The notes: a model not told the origin generated them from the letters alone. A DNA stretch of 32,942 nt from Arthrobacter ruber (GCF_002954225.1 NZ_PPTH01000015.1:394476-427417); one strand, 5' to 3'. Numbered from the stretch's first letter, positions 1-7,461 are shown. Numbers and translations: made by a program.

Positions 1-214
1 CCGGCCTGCATCGGCTGCCCCGGCACCCCGGCCCGCATCGGCTGCCCCGGCGCCGAGGCCGGCCGCAGCGGCGCCGAAGCCGTCCGCGGCAGCCCAGCCC
101 TCGGCCATGCCGAAGCCCGGAGCGCCGAAGCCTTCGGCGACCCCCAAGCCCGCCGGCAGGACGGCTCCCAGCAAGAGCCCGACCAGCCGTCCCAAGCCCG
201 GAAGCACGGACTAG
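1..214 (+). CDS. infC: C-terminal tail of translation initiation factor IF-3 (partial, 5' end outside window)
   Basis: The open frame runs from base 2 to a TAG at 212-214 and lacks its start. The visible 70 residues are almost entirely Pro, Ala, Lys, Arg and Ser, with no globular IF-3 domain in view. The name rests on position: in bacteria infC normally lies directly before rpmI and rplT, and some actinobacterial IF-3 proteins carry low-complexity basic C-terminal extensions. The tail starts with three near-identical 9-residue units (RPASAAPAP, RPASAAPAP, RPAAAAPKP). It is probably disordered and basic. IF-3 binds the 30S subunit and helps select the initiator tRNA and start codon. Another basic Pro/Ala-rich protein cannot be excluded without the upstream sequence. 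Confidence 0.7.
   Translation, partial: RPASAAPAPRPASAAPAPRPAAAAPKPSAAAQPSAMPKPGAPKPSATPKPAGRTAPSKSPTSRPKPGSTD
2..82 (+). repeat. Three in-frame 27-bp repeat units in the IF-3 tail
   Basis: Units at 2-28, 29-55 and 56-82 encode RPASAAPAP, RPASAAPAP and RPAAAAPKP. The first two differ by only a few bases and the third is more diverged. More units may lie left of the window. This is typical of slippage in a low-complexity coding tail. Confidence 0.7.
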
Positions 215-255
215 GGCCCAGGCCCGGTCCTGACGGGCCCGTTCCACAACCAGCA

Positions 256-272
256 GGCACCGCCACGGTGCC
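256..272 (+). other. Hairpin in the infC-rpmI spacer
   Basis: GGCACCG (256-262), loop CCA, CGGTGCC (266-272) form a perfect 7-bp stem in the 105-base spacer, 47 bases before rpmI. There is no T-run, so it does not look like a standard terminator. It could be an RNA processing or translational control element, because this operon is autoregulated by L20 in several bacteria, but nothing here proves that. Confidence 0.35.
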
Positions 273-319
273 GACCTCCGGGTGCACCCGCCCCGGCTAT
301 CAGAAGGAGATCGGTCCCC

Positions 320-514
320 ATGCCGAAGATGAAGACCCACAGCGGTGCCAAGAAGCGCTTCAAGCTGACCGGAAGCGGAAAGCTGAAGCGCCAGCAGGCC
401 AACCGCCGTCACTACCTCGAGCACAAGTCCTCGACGGTGACGCGCCGCCTCGCGAGCGACCAGATCGTCTCGAAGGCCGACACCAAGACCATCAAGAAGA
501 TGCTGGGCGTCTAA
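320..514 (+). CDS. rpmI: 50S ribosomal protein L35
   Basis: A 64-residue protein starting [21 protein letters not shown], the highly conserved N-terminus of bL35, and of normal length for the family. It is very basic, as expected for a protein buried in 23S rRNA. The ATG at 320 follows a purine-rich ribosome binding site (AGAAGGAGA, 302-310). It sits between the presumed infC tail and rplT, the usual infC-rpmI-rplT operon, in which the three genes are co-transcribed and normally controlled by L20 binding to mRNA. No features depart from the family. Confidence 0.97.
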   Translation: MPKMKTHSGAKKRFKLTGSGKLKRQQANRRHYLEHKSSTVTRRLASDQIVSKADTKTIKKMLGV

Positions 515-601
515 CCACCTATCCACCCCGGGTAAGCGCACGCACGACAAGTGCGGCGCTGCGGCTGCGGCCGTCACCGAAGAACACGAAGGAGTACACA
601 C

Positions 602-991
602 GTGGCACGTGTGAAGCGGGCAGTCAATGCCCACAAGAAGCGTCGGGTCGTCCTCGAGCGGGCCAAGGGCTACCGCGGACAGCGTTCGCGCCTGTACCGC
701 AAGGCCAAGGAGCAGCTGCTCCACTCGTTCGTCTACAGCTACGGCGACCGCCGCAAGCGCAAGGGCGACTTCCGCCGGCTCTGGATCCAGCGCATCAACG
801 CTGCGTCCCGCGCGAACGGCCTGACCTACAACCGCCTGATCCAGGGCCTGAAGGCCGCCGAGATCCAGGTCGACCGCCGTATGCTCGCCGACCTCGCCGT
901 CACGGACGGTGCCGCCTTCGCCGCACTCGTCCAGATCGCGAAGAACGCCCTGCCGGCCGACACGTCGGCTGCGCTCAAGGCCTCGGTCTAG
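602..991 (+). CDS. rplT: 50S ribosomal protein L20
   Basis: A 129-residue protein starting (GTG)[14 protein letters not shown], the bL20 N-terminus, followed by the conserved [15 protein letters not shown] segment and a helical C-terminal domain that includes [14 protein letters not shown]. An in-frame ATG at 551 would add 17 unrelated residues. The GTG at 602 is preferred because AAGGAG (589-594) lies seven bases before it and because family members begin at this point. L20 binds 23S rRNA early in 50S assembly and is the usual translational repressor of its operon. It lies 87 bases after rpmI. Confidence 0.97.
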   Translation: MARVKRAVNAHKKRRVVLERAKGYRGQRSRLYRKAKEQLLHSFVYSYGDRRKRKGDFRRLWIQRINAASRANGLTYNRLIQGLKAAEIQVDRRMLADLAVTDGAAFAALVQIAKNALPADTSAALKASV

Positions 992-1005
992 GCGCATCGG
1001 CTGGC

Positions 1006-1023
1006 GCGGGCCCCCGGGCCCGC
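1006..1023 (+). terminator. Candidate terminator hairpin after rplT
   Basis: GCGGGCC and GGCCCGC-type arms (1006-1023) form a 7-8 bp all-GC stem with a tiny loop, 15 bases after the rplT stop. It lacks a T-run, as many actinobacterial terminators do. It may be only a partial stop, since the methyltransferase starts at 1037. Confidence 0.4.
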
Positions 1024-1036
1024 CCTCCGGGAGACG

Positions 1037-1978
1037 ATGACTGTGCACGGACGCCCCCAGGCGCCACTGATGACCAACACCCAGGCTGACCGGGTGAAGG
1101 AGGTGGCACGCCTGGCCGGGCGTCCGTCGCGTTTAAGGCGCCGGGAGTTCCTCGCCGAGGGGCCTCAGGCTGTCCGCGAGGCGCTGCGCCTGCACCTCGA
1201 GCGGCGTGAGGGCGGTGCTGACGGCGTCGTCGTGGACGTCTACGCCACGCTGGAGGCCCTCGGGCGGCACGACGACATCGCCGGCCTCCTCGAGCAGCGG
1301 GACGCGCCGGATGTGCGCCGGGTGACCCCCGACGTGCTGGCGGCGATGTCCTCGACGGTCACGCCCCAGGGGTTCGTGGCCGTCTGCCGGTTCATCGACG
1401 CCCCGCTGGAGGACGTGCTCGCCCGGGCGCCGCGGCTCGTGGCCGTGCTCGTCGAAGTGAGGGATCCGGGGAACGCCGGGACCATCATCCGGGCCGCCGA
1501 CTCCGCCGGGGCCGACGCGGTGATCCTCACGGGAGCCAGCGTCGATCCCTACAATCCCAAGACCGTGCGGTCCACCGTGGGATCACTGTTCCACCTGCCG
1601 CTCGTGCTCGGCGTGGATCTCGAGGGACTGACGGAACGGCTGGGAACGGCCGGGCTGACGGTGCTCGCGGCCGACGGCTACGGCCCCGTGGACCTCGACG
1701 GGTTGCAGGACGCGAGTGCGGCGCGCCGTTTCGGAGCGGCGGGGAGCCAGGGTCAGGACCAGGAGCCGACCGGGCCCGGAACCGCCGCTCGGGTGCGGCT
1801 CGAGGACCCGAGTGCGTGGCTCTTCGGCAACGAGGCGCAGGGGCTGCCCGCAGCGCTGACGGCTGCCGCGGATGCGCGCGTGGCCGTCCCGGTGTACGGG
1901 AACGCGGAGTCCCTCAACGTCGGCACGGCGGCGACGGTGTGCCTGTACGCCTCGGCCCGCGCGCAGCGACCCGGCTGA
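1037..1978 (+). CDS. TrmH/SpoU-family RNA 2'-O-methyltransferase
   Basis: This 313-residue protein is a SPOUT (TrmH/SpoU) methyltransferase, which transfers a methyl group from S-adenosylmethionine to a ribose 2'-OH in rRNA or tRNA. All three family motifs are visible: motif 1 VEVRDPGNAGTIIRAADSAG (about 138-157), motif 2 LFGNEAQGLP (about 262), and motif 3 VPVYGNAESLNVGTAATVCL near the C-terminus, which forms the trefoil knot. The N-terminal part resembles the L30e-like substrate-binding domain of RlmB/TsnR relatives. The start may be ATG 1037, preceded by GGGAG, or ATG 1070 (MTNTQADRVKEV). Genes of this kind sit between rplT and pheS in many Gram-positive genomes (for example Bacillus ysgA). 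The exact target nucleotide cannot be read from sequence. Confidence 0.9.
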   Translation: MTVHGRPQAPLMTNTQADRVKEVARLAGRPSRLRRREFLAEGPQAVREALRLHLERREGGADGVVVDVYATLEALGRHDDIAGLLEQRDAPDVRRVTPDVLAAMSSTVTPQGFVAVCRFIDAPLEDVLARAPRLVAVLVEVRDPGNAGTIIRAADSAGADAVILTGASVDPYNPKTVRSTVGSLFHLPLVLGVDLEGLTERLGTAGLTVLAADGYGPVDLDGLQDASAARRFGAAGSQGQDQEPTGPGTAARVRLEDPSAWLFGNEAQGLPAALTAAADARVAVPVYGNAESLNVGTAATVCLYASARAQRPG

Positions 1979-2003
1979 ACCCCAGTCCTTCCGGCGCAGC
2001 GCC

Positions 2004-3242
2004 TCAGGAGGGGACGGGCATCGACGGGCGCCGCGTCCGCTGCCCGCGGCGCCGGTCCATCCGACCGCTGACGAGGGCGACCGCGAGGCCGAGCACCGCA
2101 AGACCGGCCCCCACCAGGGCGGGAGCCGTGAAGCCCCAGCCTGCCGTGATGACGGCGCCCCCCACGGCTGCACCGAGGGCGTTGGCGAGGTTCAGCGAGG
2201 AGTGGTTCATCGACGAGGCGAGGGAGGGGGCGCCGGGGGAGACGTCGAGGAGCCGTGCCTGGAGGGGTGGGATGAGCGTGGAACCGCTCGCTCCCACCAG
2301 GAACACGAAAAGGCACGCGCTCCACGGCGTGCCGGCCGCCAGCGGGAAGACGAGCAGCACGCAGGTGATGGCGGCCATCGACCCGTAGATGCTTCCCATG
2401 ATGGACCGGTCCGCCAGCCGTCCGCCCAGGATGTTGCCGACCACCATGCCGACGCCGTACAGGGCGACGACGAACGGCAGCAGGGACGCCCTCACCCCCG
2501 CCACCTCGGTCATCACGGGGGCGATGTAGGAGTAGACGGCGAAGAACCCGCCGAACCCCACGATGCCGATGAGCAGCGTCATCCACAGCTGCGGCCGGCG
2601 CAGCGCCCCCAGCTCGGCCCTGATGCTCGCGCCGGGCCGCACGGGAACAGCCGGGACGAAGGCCCTGATCAGTACCAGCGTCGCCGCGCCGATCACGCCC
2701 ACGAGCAGGAACATGGAGCGCCAGCCGAACTGCTGTCCGACCCAGGTGGCGAATGGCACCCCCACGACGTTGGCGATGCTGAGTCCGAGCATCACCATCG
2801 AGATGGCCCGCCCGCGTCGGGCAGGATCGGCGAGGGACGCGGCGATGACGGCGGCCACGCCGAAGTAGGCGCCGTGCGGCAGGCCGGACAGGAACCGCGA
2901 GACCAGCATCCACCCGAACCCCGACGCGAAGAACGAGGACAGGTTGGCCAGGGTGATGACCAGGGCGAGGACGAGGGCCACGGAACGCTGCGGCCGCTTC
3001 GCGCCGAGCGTGGCGAGCACCGGCGCCCCCACGACGACGCCGAGCGCGTAGGCGGAGATCACCTGGCCGCCGCGCTCGTAGTCCACCCCCAGGTCGGCGC
3101 GCATCTCCTCGAGCAGGCCCATGATGGTGAACTCGGTGGTCCCGAGTGCGAAGCCTCCCACCGCGAGCGCCCCGATGGCCAGGGCCAGCGGGCGACCCCT
3201 GAGCCGCTGGGAGGGTGTCGGGGGCGAAACGGGGGCGGTCAT
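2004..3242 (-). CDS. MFS transporter, DHA1 drug/sugar efflux type
   Basis: A 412-residue membrane protein with about 12 hydrophobic segments. The first helix reads LALAIGALAVGGFALGTTEF and continues TIMGLLEEMRADLGV, a signature of the AraJ/YdhP/NepI/Cml-like DHA1 group of proton-coupled exporters. A motif-A-like loop (APVLATLGAKRPQRS) follows helix 2, and a related LGGRLADRS stretch occurs at the half-repeat. The C-terminus is short and basic. The ATG at 3242 is chosen because the minus strand carries AAGGAC about seven bases upstream; the reading frame stays open much further upstream only because of GC content. The gene converges on the RNA methyltransferase with 25 bases between stops. The substrate cannot be predicted; sugar, nucleoside or drug efflux are all possible for the group. 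Confidence 0.92.
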   Translation of the reverse strand: MTAPVSPPTPSQRLRGRPLALAIGALAVGGFALGTTEFTIMGLLEEMRADLGVDYERGGQVISAYALGVVVGAPVLATLGAKRPQRSVALVLALVITLANLSSFFASGFGWMLVSRFLSGLPHGAYFGVAAVIAASLADPARRGRAISMVMLGLSIANVVGVPFATWVGQQFGWRSMFLLVGVIGAATLVLIRAFVPAVPVRPGASIRAELGALRRPQLWMTLLIGIVGFGGFFAVYSYIAPVMTEVAGVRASLLPFVVALYGVGMVVGNILGGRLADRSIMGSIYGSMAAITCVLLVFPLAAGTPWSACLFVFLVGASGSTLIPPLQARLLDVSPGAPSLASSMNHSSLNLANALGAAVGGAVITAGWGFTAPALVGAGLAVLGLAVALVSGRMDRRRGQRTRRPSMPVPS

Positions 3243-3491
3243 GGGTGTGTCCTTGCGGCGGGGATCGGGAGAGGTCTGTCGCCGCGACACCCGGAGCGGG
3301 TGTGCTGGAGGGGACGGCGACGTGGACGCCGTCGTCTCCTTCAAGCGTAGGCGATGCCCACGTCCCGTCGGGAAGCGCAACCGGAGGCGGCGCCGCGGAG
3401 GGAATCCTGCATCATCCCCGGCCGTCCTACCGTCATCGGACGACGTCCCGGTCCAGCAGCGGCCCCGGGCCGGCGGCTTCCTCTGCGTGGA

Positions 3492-3497
3492 TAGACT
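3492..3497 (+). promoter_or_regulatory. -10 hexamer of the Nudix gene, leaderless layout
   Basis: TAGACT fits the actinobacterial TANNNT -10 pattern and lies exactly six bases before the GTG start at 3504, so transcription should begin at or next to the start codon. No Shine-Dalgarno sequence is present and no clear -35 is seen. Confidence 0.6.
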
Positions 3498-3503
3498 CGG
3501 CGG

Positions 3504-3962
3504 GTGACACGACCCGTAGAGACACCGCTCCGCCAGATCGTCGGGGCGGCCGTCGTCGACTCCCTCCAGCATCCCACCCGGCTCCTCGTGGCCCGCCGGA
3601 CGGCGCCGCCGCAGTTCGCCGGGATGTGGGAGTTCCCCGGCGGGAAGGTGGAGGCAGGGGAGACCTGCCAGGAGGCGTTGCTGCGCGAACTCGGCGAGGA
3701 GCTCGGCATCGAGGCGCGGCTGGGGCCGGAGATCCCCGGCCCGCACCCGCAGGGATGGCCGCTCAGCGCCGCTGCTGCGATGCGCGTGTGGCTGGCCGAA
3801 TCGTCGGCCGGTGAGGCGGCGCCCCTGCAGGACCACGACGAGGTGCGCTGGGTGTCGCTCGGCCCCGGTGAGGAGCTCGACGCCCTGCCCTGGATCCCGG
3901 CCGACAGGCCCATCCTCGTCGCGCTGCGGGCCGTCACGGCCCGCGCGGGTGATCGGACCTAG
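3504..3962 (+). CDS. Nudix hydrolase, MutT-type (deoxy)nucleoside triphosphate pyrophosphohydrolase
   Basis: A 152-residue protein with a complete Nudix box, GX5EX7REUXEEXGU, at residues 47-69 (G47, E53, R61-E62, E65-E66, G68). The preceding FAGMWEFPGGKVE is typical of the MutT/8-oxo-dGTPase branch, which hydrolyses oxidised or non-canonical nucleoside triphosphates to the monophosphate plus pyrophosphate and so protects DNA from mutation. The start is GTG 3504, placed six bases after a -10 hexamer. Its TAG stop (3960-3962) overlaps the stop of the opposing radical SAM gene. The exact nucleotide preference is not determined by sequence. Confidence 0.92.
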   Translation: MTRPVETPLRQIVGAAVVDSLQHPTRLLVARRTAPPQFAGMWEFPGGKVEAGETCQEALLRELGEELGIEARLGPEIPGPHPQGWPLSAAAAMRVWLAESSAGEAAPLQDHDEVRWVSLGPGEELDALPWIPADRPILVALRAVTARAGDRT

Positions 3963-5005
3963 AACAGCGACGCCTGGACCGGTGCGGCGGCAGCCGGAAG
4001 GGTGGCCGGCGCCTGCTGTCCATCGGGCGAGAGATTGCGGAAGAATCCGGCGCCTGCCGTCAGGCCGTGCTTCTTCCTGAACACCCGGATCCTGCCGGAG
4101 AGCCAGTCCCGGTACTCCTTGGACGCGTAGCTCCCGCCCCGGTAGAGCCCCTCGTACTTCCCGACCAGGTGCGGGTGGTGGGCCGCGAGCCACTGCATGA
4201 ACCACTCCCTGGAGCCGGGCCTCAGGTGCAGGGGGCCGGCGCTCACGCCGGTGGCACCGGCTGCCGCGAGCTCGCCGAACAGCCGGTCGAGCGATTCGTC
4301 GCCGTCCGTCAGCCAGGGCAGGATCGGCATGGCCATCACCCCGCAGGGCAACCCGGCCTCGCGCAACCGGGAGATGAGGGCCAGGCGTGCCTTCGGCGCC
4401 GGGGTGCCGGGCTCGATCGCCTCGGCGAGGACGGGGTCCACGAGGGCGAGCGAGATGCCCATCCCGACGGTGACCGACTGCGCCGCGGCTTTCAGCAGCG
4501 GGAGGTCGCGCGCCAGGAGGGTGCCCTTCGTGAGGATGGAGAAGGGTGTGCCCGAGTCCGCGAGCGCGGAGATGATGCCCGGCATGAGCCGGTAGCGCCC
4601 CTCGGCCCGCTGGTACGGGTCGGTGTTCGTGCCCAGGGCCACGTGCTCGCGCGCCCACGACGGGCGGCGCAGTTCGCGGGCGAGCACCTCGGCGGCGTTG
4701 ACCTTCACGACGAGCTGCGCATCGAAGTCGAGACCCGTGTCGAGGTCGAGGTAGCTGTGCGTCTTGCGGGCGAAGCAGTAGACGCACGCGTGGGAGCAGC
4801 CCCGGAACGGGTTGATGGTCCAGGAGAACGGCATGGACGAGGTGGGCGGGACCCTGTTGAGGACGGACTTCGCGGTGACCTCATGGAAGGTGATGCCCGC
4901 GAACTCGGGCGTCTGCACGCTCCTCAGCAACCCCGCCAGAGGGAGCAGGGCGGGCTTCGCCGGCGCGACCTCGTCCGCCGACATCGTCTGGCTCTCCCAC
5001 CGCAT
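3959..5005 (-). CDS. Radical SAM protein, Rv2578c / spore photoproduct lyase-like family
   Basis: A 348-residue protein with the radical SAM cluster motif CX3CX2C at C70, C74 and C77 (GCSHACVYCFAR), which binds a [4Fe-4S] cluster and cleaves S-adenosylmethionine to a 5'-deoxyadenosyl radical. The context NPFRGCSHACVYCFAR and the later NTDPYQRAEGRYRLM and FSILTKGTLLARDL segments match the actinobacterial Rv2578c-like relatives of spore photoproduct lyase. The true substrate of this group is unknown to me; a DNA repair role is often suspected. A second ATG at codon 8 (4984) is possible. A LexA-like palindrome lies 9-24 bases before the start, which would fit damage induction. The gene converges on and overlaps the Nudix gene by three bases. 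Confidence 0.9.
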   Translation of the reverse strand: MRWESQTMSADEVAPAKPALLPLAGLLRSVQTPEFAGITFHEVTAKSVLNRVPPTSSMPFSWTINPFRGCSHACVYCFARKTHSYLDLDTGLDFDAQLVVKVNAAEVLARELRRPSWAREHVALGTNTDPYQRAEGRYRLMPGIISALADSGTPFSILTKGTLLARDLPLLKAAAQSVTVGMGISLALVDPVLAEAIEPGTPAPKARLALISRLREAGLPCGVMAMPILPWLTDGDESLDRLFGELAAAGATGVSAGPLHLRPGSREWFMQWLAAHHPHLVGKYEGLYRGGSYASKEYRDWLSGRIRVFRKKHGLTAGAGFFRNLSPDGQQAPATLPAAAAPVQASLF

Positions 5006-5013
5006 GCATCCAG

Positions 5014-5029
5014 TAGAACATGTGTACTA
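5014..5029. promoter_or_regulatory. LexA-like SOS box
   Basis: TAGAACATGTGTACTA is an imperfect 16-bp palindrome (12 of 16 positions symmetric) close to the Gram-positive LexA consensus CGAACRNRYGTTYG, keeping GAAC-ATGT-GT-C. It lies in the 63-base gap between divergent starts at 5005 (radical SAM) and 5069 (pcp). It overlaps the place where the -10 of the radical SAM gene should lie (TCTACT, six bases before its ATG), so a bound repressor would block it. Confidence 0.5.
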
Positions 5030-5056
5030 ATTCGGCGCCACTCCTGTGGACTGTCC

Positions 5057-5062
5057 TAGGCT
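5057..5062 (+). promoter_or_regulatory. -10 hexamer of pcp, leaderless layout
   Basis: TAGGCT lies exactly six bases before the ATG at 5069. There is no Shine-Dalgarno sequence, which supports a leaderless transcript. A good -35 is not seen at 16-19 bases. Confidence 0.55.
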
Positions 5063-5068
5063 GGGACC

Positions 5069-5707
5069 ATGATCCTGCTGACCGGCTTCGAACCCTTCGG
5101 GGGAGAATCGACCAATCCGTCCTGGCTGGCCGCCGAGCACGCGGCGCAGGTGCTCCGGGGGCGGGGGAGGGAGGCGGTGGCCGTGGAACTCCCGTGCGTC
5201 TTCGGCCGGAGTGCCGATGTGCTCGAAGCCGCGATCGAGCGGCACCGGCCGGACATCGTCCTGTGCGCGGGGCAGGCCGGCGGGCGTACGAGCATCTCGG
5301 TGGAGCGCGTGGCCATCAACGTCGACGACGCCCGTATCCCCGACAACGCGGGACGCCGGCCCGTCGACGAACCCGTGGTCGCCGACGGACCGGCCGCGTA
5401 CTTCTCCACCCTGCCCATCAAGGCCTGCCATGAGGCGGTGGCCGCCGTCGGTGTCCCCGTCGAGGTCTCGCAGACGGCCGGTACGTACGTCTGCAACCAC
5501 GTGTTCTACGCGCTCATGCACCTCCTGGCGGACCGGCGCGGGATCCGCGGCGGGTTCGTCCACGTGCCCTACTCGACCGGGCAGGCCGCCGGACACGGTC
5601 AACCCGGGCTGGCCGTGGAAGCGATGGCTGCAGCCCTCGTCGTCATCGCGACCACGACGGCGGACACCGCGACGGACGTGCGGATCGCCGCCGGCGCGGA
5701 GCACTGA
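5069..5707 (+). CDS. pcp: Pyroglutamyl-peptidase I (pyrrolidone-carboxylate peptidase)
   Basis: A 212-residue cytoplasmic cysteine peptidase of family C15 that removes N-terminal pyroglutamate from peptides. The N-terminal MILLTGFEPFGGESTNPS is the family signature. The catalytic triad is intact and at the usual spacing: Glu79 (SVERVAIN), Cys142 (TYVCNHVFY) and His165 (GFVHVPYST). Length matches the family. The ATG at 5069 directly follows a -10 hexamer with no ribosome binding site. It diverges from the radical SAM gene and converges on the HExxH protein, with only nine bases between stops. Its metabolic role here is likely general peptide turnover. Confidence 0.96.
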   Translation: MILLTGFEPFGGESTNPSWLAAEHAAQVLRGRGREAVAVELPCVFGRSADVLEAAIERHRPDIVLCAGQAGGRTSISVERVAINVDDARIPDNAGRRPVDEPVVADGPAAYFSTLPIKACHEAVAAVGVPVEVSQTAGTYVCNHVFYALMHLLADRRGIRGGFVHVPYSTGQAAGHGQPGLAVEAMAAALVVIATTTADTATDVRIAAGAEH

Positions 5708-5716
5708 CGCGCGCGC

Positions 5717-6181
5717 CTAGGAGCTGCCGGCGCGCCGCGCGGCGACGGCGGCCCGGACCCCCTCGGCCACCGGTCGGAGGGGCCGCTCGCGGTAGCCGCC
5801 GTCGGCCAGTCCGGCTCCGCGCTCGAACACGTTGCGGGACGCCGGGTCACCCGTGCGCAGGAGCGAGTAGGCAGCGGCCGTGAGGTAGGCCGGCAGGAAC
5901 GGCAGACCGAGGCAGGCGGCGTACTGGCGGGCGTGGCGGGCCTCGTGCTCGAGGAGCCGGGCGAATCCGGCAGGCGCGTCCCGCGGCGCGTGGCCCCGGA
6001 GCAGTACCACGCTGCCCACCGTGAAGGCCCTGGCCTTCGGCAGGCGCCGCCGGTAGCCCTCGGCCAGCAGGATGCCGTCCGGGCCGACCGACACCCGGCA
6101 CCCGGACAGGGCGGCCACCAAGAGGCCGCACGGCGTCGACAGATTGATCCAGTTCAGGAGCGGCACGAGCCTCCGGTTCAT
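5717..6181 (-). CDS. Small hypothetical protein with HExxH metalloprotease-like motif
   Basis: I do not recognise a named family for this 154-residue protein. It carries HEARH at residues 79-83, matching the zinc-binding HExxH motif, followed about 37 residues later by NVFERGAGLADGGY, where Glu120 is a possible third ligand. The arrangement recalls small DUF4157-like putative peptidases. Two hydrophobic stretches (about 13-27 and 90-106) could be buried helices or membrane contacts; no signal peptide is clear. The ATG at 6181 follows TAGGAT by exactly six bases on the minus strand, a leaderless layout. It diverges from pheS and converges on pcp. Proteolytic activity is inference only. Confidence 0.75.
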   Translation of the reverse strand: MNRRLVPLLNWINLSTPCGLLVAALSGCRVSVGPDGILLAEGYRRRLPKARAFTVGSVVLLRGHAPRDAPAGFARLLEHEARHARQYAACLGLPFLPAYLTAAAYSLLRTGDPASRNVFERGAGLADGGYRERPLRPVAEGVRAAVAARRAGSS

Positions 6182-6187
6182 GCCGCC

Positions 6188-6193
6188 ATCCTA
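6188..6193 (-). promoter_or_regulatory. -10 hexamer of the HExxH gene, leaderless layout
   Basis: On the minus strand TAGGAT is followed by six bases (GGCGGC) and the ATG at 6181. No Shine-Dalgarno sequence is present. Confidence 0.55.
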
Positions 6194-6245
6194 CTGAAGC
6201 ACGCGTGGCGGGTCAGCAGGACGGGCTCCCTGCTTGCGCGGGCGG

Positions 6246-6276
6246 TTGCGGCGTCGCCGAGCGGGTCGCCTAGACT
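6246..6276 (+). promoter_or_regulatory. Probable pheST promoter
   Basis: TTGCGG (6246-6251) and TAGACT (6271-6276) are separated by 19 bases, slightly long. Transcription would start near 6283, giving a leader of about 96 bases before pheS. Confidence 0.45.
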
Positions 6277-6280
6277 TGAC

Positions 6281-6313
6281 ACGCCGGTGCGCCCCGCTGC
6301 GACCCGGCGTTTT
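6281..6313 (+). other. Hairpin with short T-run in the pheS leader, possible attenuator
   Basis: ACGCCGG (6281-6287) pairs perfectly with CCGGCGT (6304-6310), and the 3' arm runs into TTTT (6310-6313). It would form at the very 5' end of the pheST transcript. The T-run is short and no leader peptide rich in Phe codons is visible, so attenuation is only a possibility. Confidence 0.3.
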
Positions 6314-6378
6314 CCTGTCCACGGCACGGCCCGCCCCCATCGGCCGCCCGCCGCACGAGTGCAAGGTGAATCACCGCC

Positions 6379-7461
6379 ATGTCCGAAACCCCAGATCACG
6401 CCGCGCCCGACGGCCCCGAGGCCCAGGTCCCCGATCCGCTGGACGCCTCGTCGGTCGCCGCGGCCGTGGACGCCGCGCTCGCCGCCATCGCGGCGGCGGA
6501 AGACCTCGACGAACTGAAGGCGGTGCGGATCGCGCACACCGGCGAGAAGTCGCCCCTGAGCCTCGCCAACCGGGGGATCGGGGCCCTGCCCAAGGAGCAG
6601 AAGTCCGCCGCCGGCAAGAACATCGGCCCGGCCCGCGGCCGGATCAACCAGGCGCTCGCCGCCAGGACCGCCGAGCTCGAGATCGAGCGCGATGCGCGCA
6701 TCCTGGTCGAGGAGGCCGTCGACGTCACCGCGGCTCCGCGCCGGCGCCGGACCGGCGCCCGGCACCCGCTGTCCACCCTGCAGGAGCGGGTCAGCGACGT
6801 CTTCGTCGGGATGGGATGGGAGATCGCCGAGGGCCCCGAGCTCGAATCCGAGTGGTTCAACTTCGACGCCCTGAACTTCAAGCCCGACCACCCGGCGCGT
6901 GAGATGCAGGACACCTTCTTCGCCGAGCCGCCCGAGGCCCACCTCGTGCTGCGCACGCACACCTCGCCCGTCCAGGTCCGCTCCATGCTCGAGCGCGACC
7001 TCCCGATCTACGTCCTGTGCCCGGGCAAGGTCTTCCGCACGGACGAGCTCGACGCCACCCACACCCCGGTCTTCCACCAGTTCGAGGGCCTCGCCATCGA
7101 CAAGGGCCTCACCATGGCCGACCTCGTGGGGACGCTCGAGCACTTCACGCAGCAGCTCTTCGGGGACGACGCGAAGGTCCGCCTGCGCCCCAACTACTTC
7201 CCCTTCACGGAACCGAGTGCGGAGCTCGACATCTGGCACCCGGGCGCCAAGGGCGGCCCGCGCTGGATCGAGTGGGGCGGCTGCGGCATGGTCAACCCCA
7301 ACGTCCTGCGCGCCACGGGGATCGACCCGGAGGTCTACTCCGGCTTCGCCTTCGGCATGGGGATCGAGCGGGCGCTCATGTTCCGCAACGAGGTCAGCGA
7401 CATGCGGGACATGATCGAGGGCGACGTACGTTTCAGCGAACACTTCGGGATGGAGATCTAG
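6379..7461 (+). CDS. pheS: Phenylalanine--tRNA ligase alpha subunit
   Basis: A 360-residue class II aminoacyl-tRNA synthetase subunit that holds the active site charging tRNA-Phe with phenylalanine in the alpha2beta2 enzyme. Visible landmarks are [20 protein letters not shown], motif 2 [20 protein letters not shown] (from about residue 219) and motif 3 [20 protein letters not shown] (from about 322). The N-terminal 110 residues form the tRNA-binding helical arm and include [15 protein letters not shown]. The ATG at 6379 follows AAGGTGA (6363-6369). The pheT start codon comes immediately after the stop, so the two are translated from one mRNA. Length is normal for actinobacteria. Confidence 0.98.
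   Translation: MSETPDHAAPDGPEAQVPDPLDASSVAAAVDAALAAIAAAEDLDELKAVRIAHTGEKSPLSLANRGIGALPKEQKSAAGKNIGPARGRINQALAARTAELEIERDARILVEEAVDVTAAPRRRRTGARHPLSTLQERVSDVFVGMGWEIAEGPELESEWFNFDALNFKPDHPAREMQDTFFAEPPEAHLVLRTHTSPVQVRSMLERDLPIYVLCPGKVFRTDELDATHTPVFHQFEGLAIDKGLTMADLVGTLEHFTQQLFGDDAKVRLRPNYFPFTEPSAELDIWHPGAKGGPRWIEWGGCGMVNPNVLRATGIDPEVYSGFAFGMGIERALMFRNEVSDMRDMIEGDVRFSEHFGMEI

Noticed and set aside
2004..4787. A continuous 927-codon minus-strand frame
   Set aside because: Its N-terminal 500 or so codons are out of frame with the radical SAM gene on the same strand and cover the Nudix gene and the spacer; only the part from 3242 down encodes a transporter, with its own ribosome binding site.
6277..6378. 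A T-box riboswitch before pheS
   Set aside because: The leader is only about 96 bases and lacks the T-box sequence and specifier stem.
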